Counted from the first letter of the stretch, positions 1-8,721 are shown. The stretch is DNA of 64,000 nt from JAGXLC01 sp964585385 (GCA_964585385.1 CAZPDP010000013.1:13453-77452); one strand, 5' to 3'. Notes: generated by a model from the sequence alone, not told the origin. Numbers and translations are program-made.

Positions 1-814
1 CAGCCAGGGTGCCCATGACTTTATCCCTAAACCTTTTACGCCCCAGGAGCTTAAATCTGCCATGGAAAATGTTACCAAAAACCTTTTCCTGAGGTCTATG
101 ACTCAAAAGCTCAACAAAGAAGGGAAAGAAGTCAGGTTCCAGTTTTTATCCGTATTGTCCCATGAACTCAAATCACCGCTGAATGCCCTGGAAGGCTATC
201 TGACTATCATGAAGGAAAGACAGGCCGGCACAGACATTTCCGATTATGACCAGGTGATTGATCGATCCATGGAACGCATTAAGGGAATGAGAACCCTTAT
301 CATGGACTTGCTCGATTTAACAAAGATTCAGTTTGAGAGAAAAGAAGACAAACTGGAAACTATTAATCTGGCCACACTTGCTCAAAACGCTATTGAATCA
401 ATTAATCCCTATGCCATTCAAAAGGATGTGCAAATTGAACTGCATTCGGATGAGGATACCAGCTATGATGCAGACCCCGGGGATATTGAAATAGTACTGA
501 ACAACTTAATATCCAATGCAGTTAAGTATAATAAAGACAACGGAAGAGTGGATGTATGGCTGAACAAGAATAATGATGTGGTGGAAATTAAAGTGAGCGA
601 TACAGGTATTGGGATGACAAGAGAGGAAACACAAAAACTCTTCAAGGAGTTTTACAGGGCTAAAAATGAACGAACCAAAAAAATTACAGGAAGTGGCCTG
701 GGTTTATCCATTTCAAAAAAAGTAGTAGATTTATATGATGGTTCAATCGATGTTGAATCGGAACCTGACAAGGGAACCACTTTTACAGTAAAATTACCGC
801 TTAAATCAAACTAA
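1..814 (+). CDS. Response regulator-histidine kinase hybrid, 5' end missing
   Basis: The reading frame is open from the left edge (frame of base 2) and the translation before the first Met at 62 reads GAHDFIPKPFTPQELKSAM, which is the end of a receiver (REC) domain with its conserved KPF turn. The rest is a histidine kinase. The H-box SHELKSPLN has the phospho-accepting His at residue 34 counted from Met62. It is followed by an N-box (NNLISNAVKYN), a G1 box (DTGIGM) and a G2 box (GSGLGLS). The protein is therefore an active-looking cytoplasmic REC-HisKA-HATPase hybrid, and Met62 is an internal codon, not the start. It ends 11 bases before rex, which suggests co-transcription. Its signal and target are not visible. 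Confidence 0.9.
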   Translation, partial: SQGAHDFIPKPFTPQELKSAMENVTKNLFLRSMTQKLNKEGKEVRFQFLSVLSHELKSPLNALEGYLTIMKERQAGTDISDYDQVIDRSMERIKGMRTLIMDLLDLTKIQFERKEDKLETINLATLAQNAIESINPYAIQKDVQIELHSDEDTSYDADPGDIEIVLNNLISNAVKYNKDNGRVDVWLNKNNDVVEIKVSDTGIGMTREETQKLFKEFYRAKNERTKKITGSGLGLSISKKVVDLYDGSIDVESEPDKGTTFTVKLPLKSN

Positions 815-825
815 AAATAGGACCA

Positions 826-1464
826 ATGAAAAGTTTACCAGAAAAAACCATTGAACGACTGAGCGTGTACCGGAGAACGCTCCTTAATACTTATGCGGAA
901 GGAAAGAAATACATTTATTCTCACGAGCTGGCCAGTTTGCACAACATTACCGCTGTGCAGGTTAGGAGAGACCTCATGCTAATAGGTTATTCCACTACCT
1001 TAAAAAAAGGATATGATGTTCAGGCGCTTATCGATCTTATTGGTGAAATACTGGATTCCCCGGAAGGGCTCAAAGTAGCAGTTATAGGAATCGGTAACCT
1101 CGGACGGGCCATTACTGCGTATTTCAGGGGTAAACGCTCAAAATTGCAAATTGTGGCCTCTTTTGATACGGACCCGGAAAAAATCAACAGCGTGATTTCT
1201 GGCGTTAAGTGTTATTCAATGAATGAATTGAAAAATATTATAGAGAAAGAAGATATTTCTATTGGTATTCTTACCGTACCACCGGAATATGCTGCTCAGG
1301 TGGCGGAATCTTTAGTTCAGAGTGGTATAAAAGGAATATTGAATTACACCTCCGTACCTGTCAACGTTTCGGCTGATATAGTCCTCGAAAATTACGATAT
1401 GACAACCTCATTGGAAAAAGTTGCCTATTATGTAAAACAAAAAGATTCGGAAAGCAGTATATAA
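826..1464 (+). CDS. rex: Redox-sensing transcriptional repressor Rex
   Basis: Rex senses the NADH/NAD+ ratio and represses fermentation and respiration genes when NADH is low. The 212-residue length is typical. The N-terminal winged helix is visible (residues about 17-60, with the family signature QVRRDL in the recognition region), followed by a Rossmann fold with GIGNLGRA at residues 88-95. The C-terminal helix that swaps between subunits (YDMTTSLEKVAYYV) is present. It follows the kinase gene by 11 bases and precedes ribF. Rex fits an organism with anaerobic redox metabolism such as the Hdr operon further right. I did not find a convincing Rex operator in the window. Confidence 0.95.
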   Translation: MKSLPEKTIERLSVYRRTLLNTYAEGKKYIYSHELASLHNITAVQVRRDLMLIGYSTTLKKGYDVQALIDLIGEILDSPEGLKVAVIGIGNLGRAITAYFRGKRSKLQIVASFDTDPEKINSVISGVKCYSMNELKNIIEKEDISIGILTVPPEYAAQVAESLVQSGIKGILNYTSVPVNVSADIVLENYDMTTSLEKVAYYVKQKDSESSI

Positions 1465-1506
1465 GACTGAATCAAATGCGTGAATGGGTAAAAGAATTAA
1501 GCGAAA

Positions 1507-2439
1507 ATGAGGATACACAGAGGTTTTGATACACTTAAAGAAATAAAAAATCCGGTTGTTACGACGGGTTCATTTGATGGAGTTCACATAGGACATAAAT
1601 CTATTCTTAACCGGCTGAGGAAGTTAGCTGATGAGATAGGCGGAGAGACGGTTCTTATAACTTTTTATCCTCATCCCAGAAAAGTGCTTTACCCGGAATC
1701 TGCAGGAAAAGGACTCAAACTTATAAATACCCAGCGGGAAAAGGCAAACCTGCTCAAAACAACCGGACTGGATCACCTCGTTATTCTCAATTTTACCGTT
1801 GAATTTTCTAAGACAACCTCACACCAGTTTGTGGAGGACATTTTAGTAAGTAAATTGAACGCCAAACGGATTATCATTGGTTTTAACCACCATTTCGGAC
1901 ACAACAGACAAGGTGACTTTGAATATCTCTACAAGCTTGCTCAAACACATGATTTTGAAGTAGAAGAAATTTCTGCCCGGGAAGTTAAGAATGAAACGGT
2001 CAGTTCTACTGTTATTCGAAAAGCTCTGGCTGAAGGTAGAATACAAAGGGCCAATGCATACCTTGATCATTACTACATTATGATGGGTAAACTAAAAGAC
2101 GGACATCCCCTTTGCAGAGAAGTGGGTTTCCCAACCTATGAACTGGAAAAAGAAGAAGACGAAAAATTAATTCCACCCCCGGGTGTCTATGCTATTAGTT
2201 GTATATATTGCAACCAGCGTTTTAAAGGTATGCTGAATGTAAAACAATACAGCGACAGGAAAGATATAACCGTGGAAAGCCACCTTTTTGGGATGGATCA
2301 TGAATTTGATTTAAGGGGCAAAATGGTCACCATTCAGTTCCATAAACGGATACGTGATGAACTCAATTTTGAAAACACCAAAGCTTTCCATCACCAGTTA
2401 AATTCCGACAGGCAAGAAATTGAACAACTCATCTATTGA
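1507..2439 (+). CDS. ribF: Bifunctional riboflavin kinase/FAD synthetase
   Basis: RibF converts riboflavin to FMN and then FAD. The N-terminal FAD synthetase (nucleotidyltransferase) domain shows GSFDGVHIGH at residues 21-30 and the conserved STVIRKAL segment near 160. The C-terminal riboflavin kinase domain follows from about residue 185 (GFPTYELE, PPPGVYAISC, and DLRGK near the end). At 310 residues it is a normal bacterial RibF. It starts 42 bases after rex. The flavin supply role suits a genome rich in flavoproteins, but this gene is housekeeping. Confidence 0.95.
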   Translation: MRIHRGFDTLKEIKNPVVTTGSFDGVHIGHKSILNRLRKLADEIGGETVLITFYPHPRKVLYPESAGKGLKLINTQREKANLLKTTGLDHLVILNFTVEFSKTTSHQFVEDILVSKLNAKRIIIGFNHHFGHNRQGDFEYLYKLAQTHDFEVEEISAREVKNETVSSTVIRKALAEGRIQRANAYLDHYYIMMGKLKDGHPLCREVGFPTYELEKEEDEKLIPPPGVYAISCIYCNQRFKGMLNVKQYSDRKDITVESHLFGMDHEFDLRGKMVTIQFHKRIRDELNFENTKAFHHQLNSDRQEIEQLIY

Positions 2440-2461
2440 TAGTACAAAGCCCTGATAGTTC

Positions 2462-2469
2462 TATTTTTG
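2462..2469 (+). promoter_or_regulatory. Putative -7 box upstream of sigma factor gene
   Basis: The sequence TATTTTTG matches the Bacteroidota -7 consensus TAnnTTTG. A TTG at 2436-2438 could be the -33 element, although the 23-base spacing is slightly long. It lies 86 bases upstream of the sigma factor start. The match is by motif only. Confidence 0.4.
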
Positions 2470-2554
2470 TGAATTCATTTGAAGTAAAAAAATATCATTC
2501 TTTTGGATTTTTCATTTTTTTATTATAAACATTGCAATAAAGTAGCCATTAGCC

Positions 2555-3130
2555 TTGAAGAGATATTCTGATCTAGAAATAATACAGGGAATTCGCAAAC
2601 AAAACGAAGTTGTTCTAAAATACCTGTATGACAGATATTTCAACCAGGTCAGGGCCATGGTCGAGCAGAATAATGGAATGTATAAGGATGCACAGGAAGT
2701 ATTCCAGGATTCTATTATAATTATTTATCGAAAGATTAAAAATGAAAACTTTGAGTTAACCTCGTCCTTCGCTACATACCTATATTCTGTTTGCTGGAAA
2801 ATCTGGATGAAAGAGTTAAGAGACAGAAACCGGGAGAATGAGGTAAGGGAAGAATATCAATATTTGCAGGAGAACCCGGAAGATGTTGCAGTTCAATATG
2901 AACTTCACAGGCGATATAAATTATACCAGGAATATTTCAAAAAACTGAATAAAGAATGCAAAAAAATTCTTAAATTGTATTTGAAAGACACCCCGGAAAA
3001 GAAAATGGCCAAAAAACTCGGGATAGAAAATGTGGAAAACCTAAAACGGCGAAAACAATACTGTAAAAAGAAATTGATTGAGTTAATAAAAAAAGATCAG
3101 CGGTATAATGACAGATATGAAGAATTATAA
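2555..3130 (+). CDS. Sigma-70 family (ECF-like) RNA polymerase sigma factor
   Basis: This 191-residue protein has the layout of a Bacteroidota ECF sigma factor. Region 2 spans roughly residues 20-95 (YLYDRYFNQVRAMV, then a helix with FATYLYSVCWKIWMKELRDR resembling region 2.3-2.4), and region 4 is the C-terminal helix-turn-helix (residues about 130-175, KMAKKLGIENVENLKRRK). The start is the TTG at 2555: an in-frame stop lies at 2543-2545 and the next ATG would remove region 2. Its 3' end overlaps the next gene by 23 bases, the usual sigma/anti-sigma coupling. With the CHAT protease and GG-leader peptide nearby it is the likely output of the locus. Target promoters are unknown. Confidence 0.85.
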   Translation: MKRYSDLEIIQGIRKQNEVVLKYLYDRYFNQVRAMVEQNNGMYKDAQEVFQDSIIIIYRKIKNENFELTSSFATYLYSVCWKIWMKELRDRNRENEVREEYQYLQENPEDVAVQYELHRRYKLYQEYFKKLNKECKKILKLYLKDTPEKKMAKKLGIENVENLKRRKQYCKKKLIELIKKDQRYNDRYEEL

Positions 3131-3869
3131 GGATTTAATTGACAAATATCTGGATGGGGAGCTGGAAGGCGACAAGTTGCAGATTTTTGAAAAAATGATG
3201 GAAGAAGATTCTGAATTCCGCAGAGAAGTTGATTTTCAGAAGGAGGTTAGAGAAGCTATTGCGGAAGAGGATGTTCTTGAATTGAGAGAAAAATTGCAAC
3301 GTATTGCTGAATCAGACCAGGAGAAATGCAGAACAATACCCGGGAAGAAAATTGTTTATACTATGGCCGCTGCGGTTATTGGAATCGTTTTAATGGCAGG
3401 CACCTGGTTGTTATTAAAACAATTCAATCCTGACCCCTCTGAACTATATGCACAATATTATTCTCCTTATGAAAATGTCTATTCAATTCGTTCGGCTGTC
3501 ACTCAAAATACCATGGAAGAGCCTGCCACAAAAGCTTTTAGAAATTATAACAAGAATGACTGGACGGAGGCTGAAAAATATTTTGCATCGGCCATAAATA
3601 ATAATCCTGGCAATATCAGTTATCTATTCTATGCAGGTATTGTAAAACTGGAACTGAATAAAACAGAGGAAGCCTTACATCATTTTAAGAAGGTTATCCA
3701 GGAAGAAGAAGGTTTGTTTACCCAACAAGCCTATTGGTATATCTCATTGGCTTACCTGAAATCCGGGAATACTGATAAGGCTGAAAGTTACCTGAATTTT
3801 ATTGTGGACCATGAGATGATAAGAAAAGAAGAAGCTGAATCGCTGCTTGATAAAATATTATCCGATTAA
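3108..3869 (+). CDS. Membrane-anchored TPR protein, possible anti-sigma factor
   Basis: The 253-residue protein has a cytoplasmic acidic helical N-terminus (residues 1-78, with a YLDGELEGDKLQIFEKMM helix typical of Bacteroidota anti-sigma N-termini), one membrane helix at about 81-103, and an outer part with about two to three tetratricopeptide repeats (residues about 140-245). No HxxxCxxC zinc motif is present, so it is not a ZAS-type anti-sigma. The 23-base overlap with the sigma gene argues that the N-terminal part binds that sigma factor. A paralogue lies at 7157-7915: both share the same order, a (Y/E)PYE..(S/T)(I/F)RSA motif after the membrane helix, and LKxGxxxKAxxxL near the end. The anti-sigma role is inference. 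Confidence 0.75.
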   Translation: MTDMKNYKDLIDKYLDGELEGDKLQIFEKMMEEDSEFRREVDFQKEVREAIAEEDVLELREKLQRIAESDQEKCRTIPGKKIVYTMAAAVIGIVLMAGTWLLLKQFNPDPSELYAQYYSPYENVYSIRSAVTQNTMEEPATKAFRNYNKNDWTEAEKYFASAINNNPGNISYLFYAGIVKLELNKTEEALHHFKKVIQEEEGLFTQQAYWYISLAYLKSGNTDKAESYLNFIVDHEMIRKEEAESLLDKILSD

Positions 3870-3913
3870 TACGATTATAAGGGGTTTATAAATAAAAAAT
3901 AAAAAGTGTCAGT

Positions 3914-6736
3914 TTATCCTTTTTGTCTTATATTTCTTCTTCTTATATAATATCCACCGAGGATCAGTAAAATCATCAGGATAATGACTCCTGCAACATA
4001 ATAATACGCCATGCGATCCTTGTAAATAGCCGTTTTATCTCCAATAAGGATATATCCCGACCAGAAATAGGGATGGGCATGTAATGGGTCGGCATTGTTT
4101 AAATATTGGAGTTTGGCTTCTCTTAATGCTTTATCTTTTGACATTCCTTTCTTTAAAGCCTTGTAAAAATGTTCCATTAGCGTTATACTGGAATTGTCTT
4201 CAACCGGCCACATAGTCATTACAATGGAAGGACAGCCTGCATATTTGAAACCTCTTGCAAGGCTCATGATTCCTTCTCCGCGCCTTAGTTTGCCAGTTCC
4301 TGTATTGCATGAGCTCAGAACTGTCATACGACTGTTCAGTTTCAGGTTATAAATTTCATACGTGTTCAGAAAACCATCCTCTTCCTCATTTTCTGATTGA
4401 GTGAATGCCATCTTCGAAAACATGGGATCTTTGTCGTTTATGATGGTATGCATGGCAAGATGCAGGATGTCATAGTTTTGTGAATTACGTTTAAATATTT
4501 CTTCTGTGGCTTCCTTATCAATAAAAACATCTCCCGGAATAATATTTTGTATCTTTTTAACCTCTTCCACAATTCCTTTAAGGGGATAAAGTTTTTCCCT
4601 GTAACGCTGACGGGTTGCCAATTCAAGTGTTTCAAGCTGCTCTATATTTTCATAGGTAGGGGCAAAGGCTGCCAGCTTTTTTCTTGAACGCTTTTTATTG
4701 GCCAGATTATTATACAGAACTTTACCGGAGTATGCATAGCCGATTTTATAATCTTTCAGGAGATAATCCGGACTGGTATAATCAATTTTATGGTAGCCGG
4801 GATTGTTGCTTGTCAATATTTCAAAAGGAATATATGAAATCTGTTCATCGGGAATAATGGTTAATTTTCTATTCTCAGGCAGATTGAGAGGTTCTATTAA
4901 TTTGGAATATAGATAATAAGATGTGTCTGTAAAATTATTAAAGTCATGTAATTTATGGGTTGAGAAGTTTCGGGCCGATAATGCCCTCTTTATATTTTTT
5001 ATGCCTGCAATGAAATCTTTTCCTGCTTGTATTTGATGCACGGAATAGTCTTCCGGGGTGATTTTAAACGTGGTGATATGGTCCTTGTGAAACACATATT
5101 CAATCAGTATCTCATTTTCTCCCAATTTTTCTTGAATATCTTCAATATCAACCGGTTCCTGGTTGTGCTTCAGTTGATAAAACCTGGGGTATTGAGTCTC
5201 AAATTTCTGTATAAGAGCTTCATACGCTTTTTTTGCCTGGAATAACTGGCCACTCCAGTGCTGTAATTTCCGGGGATCCGGGTTTTGTGACTGTTTCTCC
5301 TCAAATATCAGTTCTTCAAGATAGTAGGTTCTTTTCTTAAGCTGATTTTCTTTCTCTTTCAGACTATCCGGAATGTTTCCAATCATCAGAGCCTGGTTTG
5401 ACTGAATAGATTCATACAGCACAGCAGCCTTACTTCCTTCTGCATAGGAAAAAGCTTTCTTTAAATAGGCATCTTTACCGCTGGTTTTGTACAACTGAAG
5501 GGCTGCATCCATTGCTTTCATGTAAGTATCTCTTTCTTCGGAAGTCAATAACAATTTACTGTCTTCGCTTATGTATCCCCTTCGGATTGCCTTTGTAACC
5601 CGGATCGCTAAATCATAAGTTTTTAAAGATTCTTCCAGGTAGCGGGATTCATTCTTACCGAGAATGGCAAATTTACCTGCCTTTCTTTTGAGAATTTCAA
5701 GCAGCCTGTTTTTGAGGAATACTTCTGAAATTTTGGGATTGCTGAAAAAAGAGGTGTCGGTAAAGTTTTCAGACAGAGCGACCAGGGCTTTTTGATAATA
5801 GTGCAGCGAACTTTTAATATCACCCGTTTGATAATGCAAATCACCCAGATTAAGCCATGCTTTTGAGGTTTTGGGGTGATTTTCCCCCTGGTAATTCTGG
5901 TAAAGTTTCAATGATTCCCGGAAAAGGTTTTCGGCTTCCTGGTACTGGTTAAGTTGCATTTTAAGTATACCGTAATTCATATAATTGATGGCAAGGTGAT
6001 AACTATTGGGACCATAATTTCCAATGATATTTTCTATAGCCTTTTTTAAATACTTTTCTGAAACTTCAAACTGATGAATGCTTTGATAGGCGTTTGCCAG
6101 GTTACCATAAGTTACATAAAGTCTTGCAGACGTTTTTTTCTTAATGGACAGGCTTTTCTCATAATTATCAATGGATTTTTCGGGCTCATGAAATTGGTTA
6201 TATAATATGCCCAGGTTATTGTAGATGCTTGAAATGAGATCCCTGTTTTTTAATGAATCCTGCTGGTAAAGATCAATGGCCTTTTGATAATATATTTCTG
6301 CTTTTGCTTTGTCTTTTTGGAGCGTAAATATATTGGCCATGTTGGAATAGGTATTGCCCAATTTACGCTGGATGGGGTGTTCCTGTTTTTCATAGATGTG
6401 CACTGCTTTTTCGTAATAGTCGAGAGATTTGTCGTAATAACCCTGTTTTTTATATACCACTCCGATATTGACCAGGGTATTGGCTATTTCATGATGCTTT
6501 GCAGGATAGATATCTCTTTTTATAGCCAGAATTCTTCTGAATATACTGGATGATTCCCTGTAATTTCCCTCACCTGCTAATCGGATCGCCTGGTTTTTTA
6601 AAATCAGGAGGCTGTCTGTGGGCTTTTTTTCCTTCTCATAATAAGGAATTGTTGCATTTGATAAGGCTGTGATGCTTACGAATATAAGGATTGCAAGTAT
6701 AAGGGTAATTTTTCTCTCCATCTCTTCAAATTTCAA
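3914..6736 (-). CDS. TPR-CHAT caspase-like protease, membrane-anchored
   Basis: CHAT proteins are clan CD (caspase-like) cysteine proteases. This one has 940 residues. It begins with an N-terminal hydrophobic signal/anchor (about 8-28), then an array of eight or more TPRs (about 40-360) with recurrent GNY/AxxYY and NLGxLY signatures. A helical linker leads into a CHAT domain (about 600-905). The catalytic pair is visible: His763 in HLAMH and Cys810 in SSCNTGTGK, followed by RGEGIMSLARGF and TMWPVED. A membrane helix (about 911-930) and a basic RRR tail close the protein. Signal plus C-terminal anchor implies that TPR and CHAT domains face the periplasm. It is divergent from the GG-leader peptide gene and convergent with the sigma/TPR pair. 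Substrate is unknown. Confidence 0.88.
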   Translation of the reverse strand: MKFEEMERKITLILAILIFVSITALSNATIPYYEKEKKPTDSLLILKNQAIRLAGEGNYRESSSIFRRILAIKRDIYPAKHHEIANTLVNIGVVYKKQGYYDKSLDYYEKAVHIYEKQEHPIQRKLGNTYSNMANIFTLQKDKAKAEIYYQKAIDLYQQDSLKNRDLISSIYNNLGILYNQFHEPEKSIDNYEKSLSIKKKTSARLYVTYGNLANAYQSIHQFEVSEKYLKKAIENIIGNYGPNSYHLAINYMNYGILKMQLNQYQEAENLFRESLKLYQNYQGENHPKTSKAWLNLGDLHYQTGDIKSSLHYYQKALVALSENFTDTSFFSNPKISEVFLKNRLLEILKRKAGKFAILGKNESRYLEESLKTYDLAIRVTKAIRRGYISEDSKLLLTSEERDTYMKAMDAALQLYKTSGKDAYLKKAFSYAEGSKAAVLYESIQSNQALMIGNIPDSLKEKENQLKKRTYYLEELIFEEKQSQNPDPRKLQHWSGQLFQAKKAYEALIQKFETQYPRFYQLKHNQEPVDIEDIQEKLGENEILIEYVFHKDHITTFKITPEDYSVHQIQAGKDFIAGIKNIKRALSARNFSTHKLHDFNNFTDTSYYLYSKLIEPLNLPENRKLTIIPDEQISYIPFEILTSNNPGYHKIDYTSPDYLLKDYKIGYAYSGKVLYNNLANKKRSRKKLAAFAPTYENIEQLETLELATRQRYREKLYPLKGIVEEVKKIQNIIPGDVFIDKEATEEIFKRNSQNYDILHLAMHTIINDKDPMFSKMAFTQSENEEEDGFLNTYEIYNLKLNSRMTVLSSCNTGTGKLRRGEGIMSLARGFKYAGCPSIVMTMWPVEDNSSITLMEHFYKALKKGMSKDKALREAKLQYLNNADPLHAHPYFWSGYILIGDKTAIYKDRMAYYYVAGVIILMILLILGGYYIRRRNIRQKG

Positions 6737-6866
6737 TCAGATTTTATGCAAAAATAAAAAAAAGAAGCAAAAAATTGAAAAATTTTTTGATTGATAATCA
6801 ATATCTTACAGAGGTTTAAAAAAATTTTTTAAAAAATTTGTGTTACCTAAGGGGTGTTTTTGGAAT

Positions 6867-6898
6867 AAACTAATGAAGGCCTTCATTAAAATTAGTTT
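6867..6898. promoter_or_regulatory. Nested palindrome between CHAT gene and peptide gene
   Basis: An 18-base perfect palindrome (TAATGAAGGCCTTCATTA) occupies 6871-6888. It is overlapped by a second inverted pair, AAACTAAT (6867-6874) and ATTAGTTT (6891-6898). The structure lies in the 180-base divergent intergenic region, 19 bases before the peptide start codon. Position and symmetry suggest a dimeric regulator's operator or an RNA hairpin in the peptide leader. There is no T-run after it, so it is not a terminator. Confidence 0.5.
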
Positions 6899-6916
6899 AA
6901 CCAAAAACAATGAGTC

Positions 6917-7099
6917 ATGAAAACACTAAACTTTTTCAACCAGGACACAGCTAACAAAACAAGCGTATTGAATTCTTTCCAAAACGAAGTATTAACCCTA
7001 AATGAGATGTTCACTATTCGTGGTGGCAATGGAGATGAAGAGGATGATGATGATAGTAATGGTTCCACAGAAGACACTCAGGAAGACAATTTTAACTAG
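6917..7099 (+). CDS. 60-aa double-glycine leader peptide with acidic tail
   Basis: This small protein splits into a leader (residues 1-37) and a 23-residue tail. The leader ends in LTLNEMFTIRGG, an exact fit to the double-glycine consensus LSxxELxxIxGG (L26, T27, E30, M31, I34, G36, G37). In known families such leaders are cut after GG by peptidase/transporters. The tail (from N38) is unlike a bacteriocin: it has no Cys and few hydrophobic residues, and about half of it is Asp/Glu, with a DEEDDDD run. No maturation enzyme or C39 transporter is in the window. It sits between the CHAT gene (divergent) and the second membrane TPR gene (58 bases downstream). Arg35 before GG could suit a basic-specific clan CD protease, but that is speculation. 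Confidence 0.65.
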   Translation: MKTLNFFNQDTANKTSVLNSFQNEVLTLNEMFTIRGGNGDEEDDDDSNGSTEDTQEDNFN

Positions 7100-7156
7100 T
7101 TAATTCTTGTACAATTTGTTCACTGTAATTATTAACCTTTAAACAGAAACTGCATT

Positions 7157-7915
7157 ATGAATTTCTATGAAAACATAGAAAATTACATTGACAATGAACT
7201 CAGAGGACAGGATTTGGCACAGATGGAAGCTGCTATAGAAGAAGATGAAGATTTAAAGCAAGAATATCGTTTTCGAAAAGAAGTCAATGAAGCTCTTAAA
7301 GAAGAGGATGTAATGAATCTGAGAGCTAAACTTCAGAATATTAGCGGCGTTGAATCTCAAACCCGTCCTGCTGTTATGGAATGGGTAAAGAGAAGTAAGG
7401 TAGCTGTTGCTGCTGCTTCTTTGGCTTTCCTTGTGGGGCTGGGTGGTATTGGTTATCATTATCTCAATGCACCGGAGACCACCGGAGAAATCTTCCATAA
7501 GTATTATGAGCCCTATGAGACGACTATAACGTTCCGGTCTGCAGACACAGAACTGAATTTGCTGCTTACCGAAGCTTATGAAATGTATCAGAAGGAAAAC
7601 TATACCCAGGCTCTTGAACTCTTCAGGCAGGTCATGGATAAACGAGAAGACATGGCGGCCAGACTCTATTCAGGTATTTCCTATATGGAGATTGAAAAAT
7701 ATCAAAAGGCCAGTAAATCGTTCAGGTCTGTTATTGAGGATGAAAACAACCTCTTTCTTGAACAAGCCAAATGGTATATGTCAATGTGCCATCTGAAAAT
7801 AGGAGATGTTTCCAAAGCCCGGAATCTTCTTGCTGAGTTATCTCAGGAAAGTCGATTCTATGATGAACGGGCAAAGGAAGTCCTGAAAAAACTCAAAAGA
7901 GTAAAGATAGAATGA
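7157..7915 (+). CDS. Second membrane-anchored TPR protein, paralogue of 3108-3869
   Basis: The 252-residue protein repeats the plan of its neighbour: an acidic helical N-terminus (residues 1-75), one membrane helix (about 82-102), then TPRs (about 140-245). Corresponding segments align well: REVDFQKEVREAIAEEDV in the first protein against EYRFRKEVNEALKEEDV here, and AYWYISLAYLKSG against AKWYMSMCHLKIG. Unlike the first copy it has no sigma gene of its own beside it; it follows the GG-leader peptide. The outer TPR part could bind the peptide or the CHAT protein's TPRs and the cytoplasmic part could compete for the same sigma factor. These roles are inference. Confidence 0.75.
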   Translation: MNFYENIENYIDNELRGQDLAQMEAAIEEDEDLKQEYRFRKEVNEALKEEDVMNLRAKLQNISGVESQTRPAVMEWVKRSKVAVAAASLAFLVGLGGIGYHYLNAPETTGEIFHKYYEPYETTITFRSADTELNLLLTEAYEMYQKENYTQALELFRQVMDKREDMAARLYSGISYMEIEKYQKASKSFRSVIEDENNLFLEQAKWYMSMCHLKIGDVSKARNLLAELSQESRFYDERAKEVLKKLKRVKIE

Positions 7916-7927
7916 CTGTTTAATTGT

Positions 7928-7974
7928 AACCCGGGCAATCTGATTGTGATTAACCGGAAGGCCCGGGTTATTTT
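7928..7974 (+). terminator. Hairpin after second TPR gene
   Basis: A 9-bp stem (AACCCGGGC at 7928-7936 and GCCCGGGTT at 7961-7969) with a 24-base loop is followed by ATTTTAAAA. It lies 12 bases after the TPR gene's stop and just before the next gene. The loop is long and the T-run short, so termination may be partial. Confidence 0.5.
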
Positions 7975-7986
7975 AAAAGATGTGTT

Positions 7987-8721
7987 ATGTTAAAAATTCA
8001 GAAAAATATTATGAGGGACCAAACTAAGTCTCAAACAGAAAAAGTTTTTCTTTCCCACCTATCACACAGAATCAGGACTCCTCTGAATTCTGTCATAGGA
8101 TTTTCAAAACTTCTTCTTAATAAAGATGTCGATAACCGTAAAACAAAAGAATTTGCCGGTAGAATCCTGGAGAGTGGTTATGAAATTCTTCATTATTTTC
8201 AGAATATGATGGATATATCAGAGATTGAAACGGGTATGATTAGCCCTCATCCTGAGTATTTCGAGTTGAACCATAGTCTGGAGGAACTTATCAGTGAATT
8301 CAAAATAAGGTTTCAAAATGAAAGAAACATCCGGCTGGATTATTATTACGCCCGGGAAAAAAAAGAGTGTTTTATAAATACGGATAATTCGATCCTTAGA
8401 AGAATAGTGGGCAATTTGATTGAAATATCACAGCATCTTCTTGCAGAAGGTAAGATACAGGTAGATTTTGAGGAGCACGGGGATTACAGGATTAATATTT
8501 ATATCCGGGGAATTTCAGACAGAAACATCAAGGAAACGAACCGTCTCCTGGAACCTTCGGAATCTTATAATATAATGGACCCTGATAGTTTGGAATACCT
8601 TACCTGCAAGGCGACGGAAAAGTTATCTTTTCTTATAAACGGGAATTTTGAGCTTGAAAAGAGAACCGATAAAGAAATTCGGTTTAAAGTAGAAATTCCT
8701 AACCTACATTATTCGGGCTAA
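7987..8721 (+). CDS. Degenerate histidine kinase (pseudokinase)
   Basis: The N-terminus is a clear HisKA dimerisation domain: FLSHLSHRIRTPLNSVIGFS with the phospho-acceptor His at residue 27. The C-terminal half has the length of a HATPase domain but has lost its ATP-binding boxes. The N-box is reduced to VGNLIEISQHL (second Asn gone). The region where DxGxG should be reads RGISDRNI, and no GxGLGL box is present. There is no membrane segment or sensor domain in the 244 residues. It can probably still dimerise and perhaps be phosphorylated by, or take phosphate from, a partner, but not bind ATP normally. It lies 39 bases before a LytTR gene, which suggests a signalling pair. Confidence 0.75.
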   Translation: MLKIQKNIMRDQTKSQTEKVFLSHLSHRIRTPLNSVIGFSKLLLNKDVDNRKTKEFAGRILESGYEILHYFQNMMDISEIETGMISPHPEYFELNHSLEELISEFKIRFQNERNIRLDYYYAREKKECFINTDNSILRRIVGNLIEISQHLLAEGKIQVDFEEHGDYRINIYIRGISDRNIKETNRLLEPSESYNIMDPDSLEYLTCKATEKLSFLINGNFELEKRTDKEIRFKVEIPNLHYSG

